A stretch of 64,000 nt of DNA from Eremomyces bilateralis CBS 781.70 (taxonomy: Eukaryota > Ascomycota > Dothideomycetes > Eremomycetales > Eremomycetaceae): contig NW_022985068.1 in assembly GCF_010015585.1 (NCBI RefSeq), forward strand, positions 1,495,406-1,559,405, given 5' to 3'. Numbering within the stretch: position 1 is the first letter of the stretch; each line of letters begins with the position of its first letter. A program made the translations under genes and the position numbers. Below the pieces are notes generated by a model that made no database searches, was not told the DNA's origin, and saw nothing but the letters and a program-made list of their open reading frames with translations. Positions 32,881 through 43,899 of the stretch are shown here, piece by piece.

Positions 32881-32981
32881 CCTAATACAGGTTTCTGTTT
32901 GTAGTTCCGAAGGACAATATGTAACTGGATGTCAGAGCAAACTGAAGGCGGGCGGCTGCCGTTATCCTCGACAGTTGACGT

Positions 32982-34974
32982 TCAATCCCCTATTTCAACG
33001 TTGACAGATCCTGTAGTGGCATGAGCTTTCAAATAACTGCCCTCGCTGTCCTGGCTAATCCCTTTGACGGCCTTGACTTTATGGTGGCCGATGCCGTCCT
33101 CTTGATCAATGATACGAATTCCATCGCCCAGAACCTGAACAGAGCCGAAAGTGGTAGTTGCCTTCAACGTGCCCTCCCAAGAGCTCGGGTAATGTAGTGA
33201 GATCGAACCGGTTAAGGTTTCATGTTTGGACCGGATGTTTCTCCATTTCTCAACGGGAGAATGTTCACCGTTGGATGAGAGAGCGATGGGATTTGCCAGA
33301 TGCGCGTTCTGATGACCAGATTTGGTCCACGTTTTGAGTTCCATGTCTGCTTCGTGCGCTTGGGATGACGGCGGTAACACAGGAAGAAGAGTCGTCGAGA
33401 TCGAGCCGGATTGCGTCGTGAATCGAGCTGTCGATCCGAAGAAGTAGTAGCCGGAAATACTACCAACGTTGGAATGGACATTGACCGCATAATCACGGTT
33501 GGGAATGTGGAGAGCGCTTACAGCACTCATCGAGAGCGATCGTTCGCTCCAGCCAGTCTTTGGGTATTCCACATGAATGCTTCCGGTACGGCTAAATGCT
33601 TTGAAACTTGCCGGGTTTTTATGCTCATCGGCATCCTTGGGTTCGACTTCGATATTGACGCTTCCAGTAGTAGTTTCGATGTCGAGGAGGTCCATCAGTG
33701 TATATTTTCCATTGACGGAACCGGTTCCCACTCGAATCTTCGTCTCCCGGGAGTTGAGGGGCAGAACGCTTTCCAGAGACCCGCTCGTAAGTCCGATCTT
33801 GGCTAATTCGGTGACTTCGATTGCCGAAGACGCGCCTATCAGGAGGTCCAACCGGTGCAAATCAATCGATAGGTTGGCTAGCTGCACGCCTGGCCGAATC
33901 GTGACATACACGTCGATTTCCATGCAAGGTGAGGGCGACGAGGGGTCACGACCATTCGGCTTCAAGACCGGCGGGAGGATCTGCAAATGGGATGCGGTTT
34001 TGATGAAGCGAACGTACGACACGTCGTACTCCGAGCTTGTAGAAATCGAAAGGTTCACAAGTATCGGACTCGCCTGAGAATCTAGCCCGGTTGTCAGATA
34101 CACTCGCCCGTACATGGAGTCGAAGTGCGGATGTTTCGAGGTCGTCACATCTTCGGATAGCGAGAATTTGTCGCCGTCGTCCATCTCGATCAATGCTCCA
34201 CTTGTCGACCGCAATGAACACTCTTTAGGCCAAGTTCCGAGATCGATGTCTTGCCACGGATTCTTCATTAGGGTTAGCATGGGAAATGTAAGAAGGGAAT
34301 TGGCGTCGGCTCACCCGATATCCATCTCCAGATTCCGGGGTTAGAGCATCCAGGATGGAAAGGAAAATGAAGAGCAATGGAACGATCAGAGCGATACGAC
34401 AACAGCAGCCGGCAGGTCTTCGGCGATTCGACCGCCTTATATACCCATTTGGTCTGGCAGGTTCCTCATTGTAGCGCCCAGCGTGGCCGCCAATTATGGC
34501 TGGTTCGAGTGTTGAATACAATTCTGGACTTTGAGGTGTGGGTTCAATGGTCTCGCTATTTGATCCATAGTTTGTGGTTGCGGTACGTGTCCCAGAATAT
34601 GGGCTAGCTGTACTTTCTTCATAGGCAGGTGGAGGGTCTTCGACATCACGATACTGTTCGCCCAGCAGCGGAGTCGCCTCATCCAGATGATTGGACCGAT
34701 CTGACCTTGAACGTCGGTGGTTTGAATTTGGTGAGGGCTGCTCGGGCTCCTTTGGAAGATAATATGCAGCTACGTAGGACGTTGACTGCTGGGGAGCCGC
34801 ATTTGCGTTGGAATCATCTGGAAGTCTAGCAGAGGTTTCGTGGAACACTTGTTGGGGGAGAGTGCTGGGACGAAAGTACCCATCTGTTGGAGAGAGAGCT
34901 GAGCTGGATTCCATAGAGGCAATGCTGTCGGTGTCGCCTCCGGAAAGGGCGTTTTCGTGTTCACGGGATGCCAT
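32982..34974 (-). CDS. Single-pass membrane protein with repetitive beta (adhesin-like) ectodomain
   Basis: Model on the minus strand: 34315-34974 and 32982-34262, about 646 aa; 52-nt intron with CTAAC branch. The first ~190 residues are disordered, Ser/Pro-rich, with PPPAYEES, a possible WW-binding PPxY motif. Then comes a basic stop-transfer-like run (RRSNRRRPAGCCC) and one hydrophobic helix (IALIVPLLFIFLSILDAL) near 200. The remaining ~430 residues are beta-rich with repeated Gly-Ser-Val/Ile turns (TGSVNIEVEP, TGSIHVEYP, SGSISTTLLP, TGSISLHYP, TGSVNVEIGD), resembling DUF4097-type beta-helical adhesin repeats. The topology suggests cytoplasmic N-terminus and outside or lumenal C-terminus. 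Function unknown. An upstream in-frame ATG at 35028 is less likely as start. Confidence 0.82.
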
Positions 34975-36105
34975 CTTGATATTGGTACTCGAACTGTTGA
35001 ATGAGCAATAAACGGGATACTTCAACAATCACATAAAACTTGCGAACAGCGGAAAGCTATCGTGACTTGTAAGCAATCCTCGGACGCATCAAGGGGTCAG
35101 AAATTTCGCGACGCGCTGATCAAAGTCATCATCGGAGTGCGTATGCTCTCGACACTGGTGTGGTGAGAACCACCAGGTACAAAATATCATTGGATCGAAG
35201 AGGGAGACCAGGAAGGAACCCCGCATGAGGAGCCTGTTGATGTTGCAGAGGACAGGAACACGCTAGTCGATGGTGTATTCGATACGGGTTGACGCGAAAG
35301 CTGCTGATAACTACGGAAAAGGATCGATGAGAGTACGTATGGGATTCCTAGCAGTCTTCGACCTCGGGAGAGAAGAAAATGAGCTCTTGGAAGCGGAGAA
35401 CTATGCACCGAAGCAGGGAACAGTGAAAGTCGATATCAAAAGATATATATTGCTCGATGCGTACCGGTATTGTTGGGGAGTAACTCAGGCCGTCAAGTTC
35501 GGAGTTCAGGGTGTGTGCATTGGGCTTGTCCAGGCATATGGTACCATAAGACGGGACGACGCCTTCAAGGCAGATGCGAAGGAAACCTACGCCACATATC
35601 GATGCGACTGAACTTCCTTGATACTTACTTCAGTTCCGTACACTTACGTGTAGTCACAGCAAAGATACCTTAAGTCTCGGCCACCACACGATGGATGATT
35701 TATGATTTTGGACTCGGTATCACGAGCACAAAATAATCTACTGTAGTCAGCTCAAGGGACGCCACGTGCCGCCGACGTCATCCGAAGGACGGTCAACATA
35801 GCCATGAACGCGTCCCGAGCATGCCGAAGGATTGTGATTACTTACCGGGCTATTTATGAATAATACGGCCCGATGGCTTCAAATCTGAACGCATCTTCGC
35901 GATCTTTGTTTCTTATGTCCACTGTACTTCAAGGTACGTACCGGAACTGGTCAGGTATGACATAGCCTAGTGTATCAAGTTTCGGATAAGGTAACTTAAG
36001 CCTTGAGGTTTCGAAGAGCCTCTTACACGGCATCTAAGCAATATCGCGCGTTTAGCTGGCTGCCAGAGACCCTGAAAATTAGAAGTTCTCTGTTGCGCTT
36101 CTAAA
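34975..36105. other. Intergenic region, two promoters
   Basis: About 1.1 kb between the divergent membrane-protein gene and the sterol acyltransferase gene. A 113-codon open frame at 35270-35611 (plus) has no recognisable domain and no supporting splice signals, so it is not called. CCACGTGCCGCC-like sequence occurs near 35763. Confidence 0.35.
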
Positions 36106-38048
36106 ATGGGCACTTCAGGCGCTGATTTGGACGCTTCCCACGCGTCGGAGATGTTGCTGCCAAGACCACGGAGAAGTAGAATGGAATCCAACGGCAAAGG
36201 AATCGTGGCCGCAAATGCTCTAAAAGGAGAGCCTCCCGCATCGGCTCTCTCGAGGTACCACTTCGATCCTCCACATCCGGTCTCTCCAAGGTTACTGACC
36301 ATGATAGCGGGCGGACCACACCAATTCCATCCGATGCGCCGCCATCAACCCAGGCGACGTCGTCGGTCCGGAAACAAATCCGGGCGCAGAACAAGTCGCG
36401 TCTGTTCCCGACTATCGACTATGCGCCGCGCGTGTCGCATTTTGACCCGCGAAGTGAGTACACCAACTTCCGGGGGTTCTTCGTTCTCTTCTGGATTTCC
36501 CTGGCGATCATGGCGATCACCGCCATACTTCGGAGCTTGAAGGAGACGGGGTATCCTTTGAATGTCAGTCAATGGTCTCTGTTTACGGAGAATATTGGGG
36601 AGCTAGCGTTAAGCGACCTGCTTATGGCGGCAAGTACAGTGTTGTGTTTGCCGTTACATCGTCTATATATGTCCGGAAGTTCCATACTCAGATGGAGTAA
36701 ATCCGGAATAGTCATTCAAGCTATCTTTGAGGGGATGTGGTTGGTATTTTGGGTTTGGTACGCGTTTATATTATCCATGGCGTGAATCAAGCTGACCATT
36801 CCACAGCTGGCCTTTTCTTCGGACGTGGACATGGACGGCGCAAGTCTTCTTCACGCTCCATATCCTTTCATTATTCATGAAGATGCACTCATATGCGTAA
36901 GTGATGCCCGGAATAACAGGAGCTTCTTCTAAACCGAGTAGGTTCTACAATGGGCATCTATTGGAGACCCGACACCGACTGCTTGGACTAGACTCCCCTT
37001 TAGCGGCAGCGTCTACATCCGCCACAGAATCAGCCGCAGTCCGATATCCATCGGCCTGGTCCGAGAAGATGCCGCCCGATGGGAGAAGACCCTCCAAAGA
37101 GATCAACGTGAATGGAATAGTTCACTCTGCAGCTGTTGAACAATTGCGAGAAGACCTAGCTTTGGAGCTCACATCGCCGCTGGGTCGAATAAGCTACCCG
37201 GCCAATCTAACCTACCTGAATTTTGTCGACTATCTTCTCTGCCCGACCCTGTGCTATGAATTAGAGTACCCGCGGATGCCGACCAGGGATTATATGAACC
37301 TATTCTACAAATCCCTCGCCGTATTCGGCTGCATCTTCCTCCTGACCGTCACCTCCGAAGAGTTCGTTATCCCCGTCCTCGCCGAGTCCTCCGCGCGCCT
37401 CCACATGATGCCGCCGCCGACCCTCTCCGAACAAGCCCTCATCCTCGCTGAGACCATCTCCGGCCTCCTCTTCCCCTTCCTCATCAACTTCCTCCTCGTC
37501 TTCCTCGTCATCTTCGAATACCTCCTCGGCGCCTTCGCCGAGATCACCGGCTTCGCCGACCGCCATTTCTACGACGACTGGTGGAACTCGCGCGACTGGC
37601 TCGAGTTCTCGCGGCAGTGGAACATCCCCGTGCATCATTTCTTCCGGCGCCATGTCTACGCGGCGCTGAGCAGGCCGGTTCCGCTTAGCGATGCCAAGCC
37701 GCCGACGTCGAGGCCGGTGGCGACGGCCATTACTTTCTTTGTGAGTGCGATTGCGCATGAGTTGGTGATGGGCTGCATCACGAAGAAGTTGAGAGGATAT
37801 GGATTTGTGATGATGATGATGCAAATCCCGATCGTTATGGTTCAGAGACATCCCCTGGTGCGGGGAAGAACTTTGTTGAATGTAAGTAAACAACATGCTC
37901 CGTCATGTTTCCAAACTAATCATTTATAGAACGTTCTGTTTTGGTGTTCAATGATTCTCGGACTCTCCATGGTAAGTTCAGATCTACAATCCACACCATA
38001 TGCATCGCTAATATCGACAAGATGTGTGCATTATACGTCCTAGTCTAG
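36106..38048 (+). CDS. Sterol O-acyltransferase (ARE1/ARE2, MBOAT family)
   Basis: ER membrane enzyme that esterifies ergosterol and other sterols with acyl-CoA for storage in lipid droplets. Model: 36106-36254, 36308-36757, 36807-36896, 36942-37881, 37930-37971, 38022-38048, about 565 aa. The spliced frame gives the ARE hallmarks in order: VSHFDPRSEYTNFRGFF, a TM helix, WTWTAQVFFTLHILSLFMKM followed by HSYAFYNGHLLE, LCYELEYPR, FYDDWWNS (the FYxDWWN motif) and SAIAHELVMG with the catalytic His. Eight or more hydrophobic segments are visible. The small last exon encodes only MCALYVLV. The disordered N-terminus (~95 aa) is Ser/Pro-rich. The distinction between Are1 and Are2 is not possible; filamentous fungi usually have one or two copies. 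Confidence 0.92.
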
Positions 38049-38300
38049 GACATCTAAGCGCTTTTATAGTTATAGAAATCCCATCTCACTAGACATTTTC
38101 AATGTGAAAGGGAGAGCAATCTCCCGTGTTTAATCTTCTCATTCGCCTGTGCTGCATACACACTATCCTTGAAATCGTAAAACGACAACATCAGCGGCCG
38201 AACGTCCACGTTCGACCCCGCCCTCCCACCAGAATGCGTCCCACCCTCAGGTCATTCGAAGATGCACGGCACAAAGACAAGACGACTGGATAATGCTTGT

Positions 38301-41114
38301 TCACGCGGGCTCGGACCAATCCACCTGTTCGGTGATCGGAGCGCCACCATCCACCGAATAATTGAGCTTTAGCCTCAACCGAAGCTTGGCAGGCGGCGGC
38401 TATTTCAAAATGATCAGCAACGTCAACGAAAAGGGGTTCGAGATACTTACGCCGCTGACTCCCACCACCCGCATCTGCTGCGACGCCTCCGCATTCGGCG
38501 CAAGCTCCGCACTGCTCAGCGCCTGCAGCTGCAGTTTCTGCGACTTGGGCACCGCGGCCTGCAGCGCGACACCAGTGAACCGCGCCGTGGCGCCGTCGTT
38601 TTTGAACTTGGCCAGCACCTGGACGGCGTTGCCGGGGCGTTGGCAGGTGAACGAGATGCGGAGGTCGTTCTTGTGGTAGACGAGGTGCTCCGCGGCGGTG
38701 GGTGGCGCAGGGGAGCCGATACCGCCGAGGATATCGAGGGAACCGGAGGGGGCGGGGGACGGGGTGGTGCTGGGTTGATTGGAGTTGAAGAGGTCCATGA
38801 TTGAGTTGACGTTAGAAGTGGCGGGCTGCGAGGGCGACGTCGATGGGTCTGCTACAGGGGAGGGGCTACCGCCGAGAATATCAGCGAGCAGATCTGCATT
38901 TTTCTGGCCTCCATTCGTTGTCGGCTTGGTCGATGGGCCCGCCTCATCGGCGCCACCCATGAGATCCAGAAGCATGTCTTCGGTGACTTGGTTCGATTTC
39001 TTCTTCTGCACGGTGGAATGTCGCTTCTTCGTCGCTTCGCCGAGGACTCGCTGCTCTTCTCGGATTTCCGGCGGGGGCATCCGCTCGAGCACACCGCGAC
39101 GGACTTGATCGTACGACATGAGGTGCGTGTACTCGACGGCGCGCTGCTGGATCTCGACGTCCAAGTCGGTCTGTCGGGTCCGAAGGAGTTGCCGGATCCG
39201 CTCGACCTGCGTTTGATCGGATAGCCGAGTTGTCAGCTTCATTGCAGCCGTCACGATGTACTCCGTCACGATCTTGGTGCTGTAGCTGCTGCTGAGTATA
39301 GTCGAAAACAAATCAACGAGATCACTCTCTTTGATATCCTTCACCAGCTCCTCTTCCTCATATTGGCCTCCTTGGAGAAGGGCGTCGGCATATTCGCCGA
39401 TCACCCAAGCACCGGCGAGGTTTAATCCTTCTTGAGTAATGTCATCCTTTAAGGCAGCATAGAGCTTCTGGGCGGAATAGGTTTGTAGTTCGGTGGTAGT
39501 TGCAATGAGTCGAACAAACGAGGAAAGGATTTGTTCCTTAACATAGTTGCCGGCCTGTCCACAAGATTAGCCAACACTGCCATAAAAGACTTGTGATATA
39601 GTTACCAGTTTGAGAACTCGTAGCATAGTGTCAATGTGCCATCTCTTGTTCGGCGCAAAACGATCCGCCGCGATACCGATCTGTGAAGTCATAATCGGCT
39701 TGAACTCGTTATCCGCTACCTCGAGGAATGAGAGAAGCTCGCGGATCAAGACGCGGACGTTGCCTTCATTGATGAGGGTGAAGCTAAGATCCAGTGCTCT
39801 TCTGCGAATGCTAATGTCGGGATCCCGCAAACAATCCAAGATCGTGTTTCGGTGTCTTTGGACTGCGTTCGGCTCAACAGCCACCACTTTGATGAGGGTG
39901 TTCAATGCGACGTAACGTATATTGTTGTCTCGGTTGGACAGGAACTTCCCCAAGATATTAACCCCTAGGACTCGCAGGCCCGAGTCGGCTTCGATGTCGA
40001 GGATGGTAAGGACGGATTCGTAGAGGATAGAGTTACCGACGTTTTTGGACGCATCGGTGTTAGTCGCGACCTGTTCTGGTCAGTATGGAGAATAATATTA
40101 AAGGACGTACGAAGGGTACCTGTGCTAGGATGTCATTGATCTGGTCGCTCGTCTCTTGGTCCCCTCGTCCCAAGACTCTAAGCAATTGCAAAATCTTCAC
40201 CTGTAAGAATGGGTCGGTTATCCCGGACACATCATGTTCGGGGGCATATCCGGAGTTCGCCAGACTTTTCAGGATCTTGACAAGCCCGGGTACCAGCGGT
40301 CGAAACACATCGATCACGCCCTCAGCTTCCTCCAGCTCCTCCTCCAGCTCGCACATACTCGTCGCTAATGTAAGTCCACAGAGTAGCACGCCATGGTTTC
40401 GATCGGAGAGGAGCATTTTCGCCTTCTCGAGGAAGTGCTCCTGTAGGTCGGGAACCTTTCGACATATCCGCATGGCGCAGATCGCTGCCTTTCGACGAAT
40501 GTAGGGGTTCGAGCTCGATAGTATGGTTTCGACTTCCGGGAAGAGATCTCGCGACATCTCGATCGACGCAATGTTTCCGAGGGTCACTAAAGCAAGACCG
40601 ACCACATATTGGTTCGAGTGGTTGAGGTCACTGTATTCTTCAATCAGCGCCAAATCCTAGGACTCGATGAGAGCATTATCCTTACTTTTTCAGCGAGTTC
40701 GTCACCAAAGTCAAGACCTCCTGATTTTCATCCAGCAGGAGCATCGTCCCCAGGTAACCCAACCGCTTGTCCGCAAAGCGCGGTGACGCCAGCAGCTTTA
40801 GGCATTCGATCTGCCCAAAGTGTGTCCGCTCCCCAAGGGTGAAGAGGTATAGCAACTTCGCGACATTGTTTCTCCTGCGGAAGTATTGGTATAAGATCGA
40901 CGTGCTATTGAGCGAAGGGGTACGAACCTGACATTGGAGTCGTGGCTCTCTTCCCGAAAACTGGCTCGAATCGCTGCGCTTTCTTTCTGCACGACGGCTC
41001 GCTCATCCGCAATGGTCTTCGCGGCGCGGACATTGCGAATGAACTGCTTTACTATAGGATACTATTAGCATACGACGCTTGCAACGTACGGTCATGCAAC
41101 GAACAGGAGCTCAT
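38301..41114 (-). CDS. apl4: AP-1 complex subunit gamma (gamma-adaptin)
   Basis: Large subunit of the AP-1 clathrin adaptor, which sorts cargo between trans-Golgi and endosomes. Model on the minus strand: 41105-41114, 40928-41051, 40686-40874, 40120-40630, 39606-40070, 38451-39554, 38301-38399, about 833 aa. The first exon is just 10 nt (ATG AGC TCC T); splicing yields [20 protein letters not shown], the canonical gamma-adaptin start. The trunk is the alpha-helical adaptin solenoid ([38 protein letters not shown]). It is followed by a low-complexity hinge with two LLxDL/LDLLG-like possible clathrin/EAR contacts (residues about 610-720) and the C-terminal gamma-ear ([20 protein letters not shown] ... 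[16 protein letters not shown]). Two introns use GTTCGT donors. Complete and uninterrupted. Confidence 0.95.
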
Positions 41115-41789
41115 GGTTGATCTTTATGTCTGACCCAAGTGCGGGTCAACGATCGAGAGTCATGGACTGGGGGACAGTTGGCAGGGACGGAAATGGACAA
41201 TCACCCGAGGATAAATGCGTACAACCACTTAAATAGGGATTCAGAATGTAGTTGACGGCCGTATGTGAGTTGCTGTTTCTAGACATCCACAGTCCACATA
41301 GGCTTCAGATGTACAAGTGGGAGTTTCCACTCTGATGCCACCATCCCTGATTCGTTTAGCTTGACCCAACCGTGGCGGTGCAGTCTACTCCATTCACGTT
41401 CACATTGTTGCTATTCACATCGGATTTGATTGCGACAACAATAATAATAGGAGCATAATTCATATTGACGCTTCAATCTGATTGCAATTTGCACCTTTAT
41501 TATTGGGTTTGGGTTCTAAAACATACAAATACGTGTTTCTTAGTGTTTTTTAGTGTTACTAACCAGCGTCTCCCCTTCATTGCTCCTGACGTTTACCTGC
41601 AAACTTGCACCTCAATTTGACCTCTGGAAAGACCAAGTTTCATCAACCATCGAATAATTCCAGATTCGGAGCTACAACCTCAATGCGTAGGGACCAAGTT
41701 ACTCAAAGAGCTTGGATTACTGTCCCACCGAGACTCCGCGCCTGCCATAGAAGAATACCGTCCACCCTCAGGAGAACACTGTGATCCCG
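41115..41789. promoter_or_regulatory. Divergent promoter region, gamma-adaptin / parvulin
   Basis: About 675 bp between two outward-facing genes; AT-rich around 41380-41560 with no recognisable coding potential. Confidence 0.4.
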
Positions 41790-42324
41790 ATGGGTCCTAA
41801 GAAAGGGTCAAATTCGAAGGATGATTCGTCCAAGAAAGGTGGGAAAGGAGGGAAAGGAGGGAAGGATCCCTCTGGCGACAAAACTACTGGGAAGCTGAAA
41901 CCCGCGAACAGCATCAACGTAAGGCATATTCTATGCGAGAAGCACTCCAAGAAGGAGGAAGCCTTAGCAAAGCTGCGAGACGGAGCCAAGTTTGATGAGG
42001 TTGCCCGGGAATTTTCTGAGGACAAGGTAATCCGCCACGCTCTCCTCTGGGGACATAACAGAAGTCTAACTTTGTGCGAATTCTTCAGGCTAGACAAGGT
42101 AACTATATCGTCCCAGCCCATGGAGTACGATGTTCAAGTCCGAGCCCCAGACACTAACTCGCGTATCAGGCGGTTCATTGGGATGGAAGACGCGTGGTTC
42201 GTTGATAGCCGAGTTTGAAAAGATGGCATATGAGCTCGAGACGAGCACGACGGGGAATCCGAAGTATGGAGAAGTGAAAACCAAAGAAGGTTATCACATC
42301 GTCATGGTCGAAGGGAGGAAGTAA
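41790..42324 (+). CDS. Parvulin-type peptidyl-prolyl isomerase (Par14/Pin4-like)
   Basis: Catalyses cis-trans isomerisation of peptidyl-proline bonds; Par14-type members are nuclear or nucleolar. Model: 41790-42026, 42089-42098, 42170-42324, about 133 aa, normal for Par14. The N-terminal ~45 residues are a basic, Gly/Lys-rich disordered leader ([11 protein letters not shown]) as in human PIN4. The rotamase domain follows: [65 protein letters not shown]. The middle exon is 10 nt (GCTAGACAAG) and encodes the ARQG of the conserved DKARQGG segment. No WW domain, so not Pin1/Ess1. Confidence 0.92.
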
Positions 42325-42685
42325 TGTGGAAGTCTTTCATGACGCGGGACGGATTCGGACAGGAGGCGGTGGTCAATGACAATCACGATATCAGTAGCAT
42401 ATGAATCAAGCTATGATAATGTCTTCCAAGTTCATTCCTCAGGATGTTCCTACAAAATATATTAGATCTCACTGTCATACCCTTTTCGAAATTGTGCGGG
42501 AGTCAGGTCGATGTTTGTTCATATTGGTTACTTGGTTGATCAAGACTCGTCACGTGCCCCGACCCACATCGTCAACTTGACCTTGAACCTCATCATCAGA
42601 CCACCACTTGCTGCATCTACACACGACTCGAAGCCGACCCCAGTCCCTTGAACATCCATCTGCGCAACAGTCCACTGCATCTACG
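42325..42685. other. Short intergenic region between parvulin and cytochrome oxidase subunit genes
   Basis: About 360 bp holding the parvulin 3' UTR and the promoter of the next gene; CACGTG at about 42553. No gene seen. Confidence 0.35.
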
Positions 42686-43161
42686 ATGGCCGGGTGAGCT
42701 CCTCTTCTCCCAATTGCTGCATCGCAGACCCACGACGTCCCATACTGACCTCGGCGCTCGCAGCTTCGTCTTCCGCGAGAACAGGGTACCGCGGTACCAG
42801 CGACTCTTCGCACGCCATGATAAGCTCCGTATCTGGCAAAAGGTTCGATTCCATGATTCTCGAGGAAACGGCAAAGCAATTGCTGGCCTCCTGGCGACCG
42901 ACGAGAGGCTAATCATCGCATGACAGAGCCCCCGGGCCCCGTTTGTCCTCTACCCGTACTACCTCTTGACGGCAGTCTCTCTTGGTGGTAAGATCTTGGA
43001 ACGCAATGCATCCGCAGGATACAATGGCTAACATTTACTGTCTGAAGGGTCGATGTACATGATGGGCCGCATGGTTATGGTACGTTTGGCTAGCAATGGA
43101 ATCGGTATCGGAGCTAACATGGTATCAATAGGGCCACAAGACCTGGTTCGGAAAGGACTAG
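42686..43161 (+). CDS. Cytochrome c oxidase subunit VIIa-like protein
   Basis: Small inner-membrane subunit of respiratory complex IV. Model: 42686-42693, 42764-42842, 42927-42987, 43048-43079, 43132-43161, about 69 aa from five exons. The first exon is only 8 nt (ATG GCC GG). Product: MAGFVFRENRVPRYQRLFAR, HDKLRIWQKSPRAP, then one membrane helix FVLYPYYLLTAVSLGGSMYM and MGRMVMGHKTWFGKD. The Tyr-Pro-Tyr/Phe opening of the helix and the size fit the fungal COX7a family. Every splice site has GT/AG ends and the frame closes exactly at TAG. The small size means assignment rests on a short alignment from memory. Confidence 0.8.
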
Positions 43162-43899
43162 ACGCTGTTCTCCAAAACTCGTGTCAATAGAAGTGTACTC
43201 TAGCATCGCAATCAATGACGATATCGGTCGAACTGAAATACGATTTCCTATGCTGTGTCCTGATTGTCCATTGCACGGCCCCAAATCCAGGAGGAATGTT
43301 CCATCGAACGTCTTAGTAATATGTTATACCGTCCCCGAGTTGCCTCAAACGTTCCAGAAAAACGTTCTGAAGAGAAGACGACGTCTCATCGCAGCACTAG
43401 ATCCTGTGCAAAAGGTGCCTTGCCTCAGCTTCAGACACACAACGGAATCTATCGAAAATTCAAATCGATCCTGTAGAACCAAAAGGCTCTATTTAATTAA
43501 TTAATCCTTCTATCTATTCTTCTACGAAAGGGCTCCTCTAGCTTCCATTTGATGTAATAAAGATCCAGTTTTTATCAGCTTGATCGTTTTGATATGCCAA
43601 GCCTCGCATCCCCAGACAACCCGGACAACCGAAGATCCCAGCTGAGAGCTTTCGTGAGCTTTCGCGAGCTGTCCATGTAATCGTGTTCAGAACCTTTTTC
43701 GTTGGGATGCTCATGCAGCGTCGGTTACTTGGAAGGGAAATCTCAAATCTGCCCGAAATCGATTCCGGCCTCGACTTCCAGACCCCCGGCTTCGTGAGAT
43801 TACGCGACCTCCATCCAGACCCACTATGAGACCTCAATCACGATAGCTCCATCGCTCCCTCACCAGTTCCACCATCAGCTATCTCGAACACTCTGCACC
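43162..43899. other. Intergenic region upstream of the CCDC47 homologue
   Basis: About 740 bp; includes AT-rich TTAATTAATTAAT at about 43493-43505. Overlapping short open frames on both strands show no domain. It should hold the promoter of the downstream gene. Confidence 0.35.

Noticed and set aside
35270-35611. 113-codon plus-strand open frame
   Set aside because: No recognised domain, no clear leader, and an overlapping antisense frame of equal merit; probably chance.
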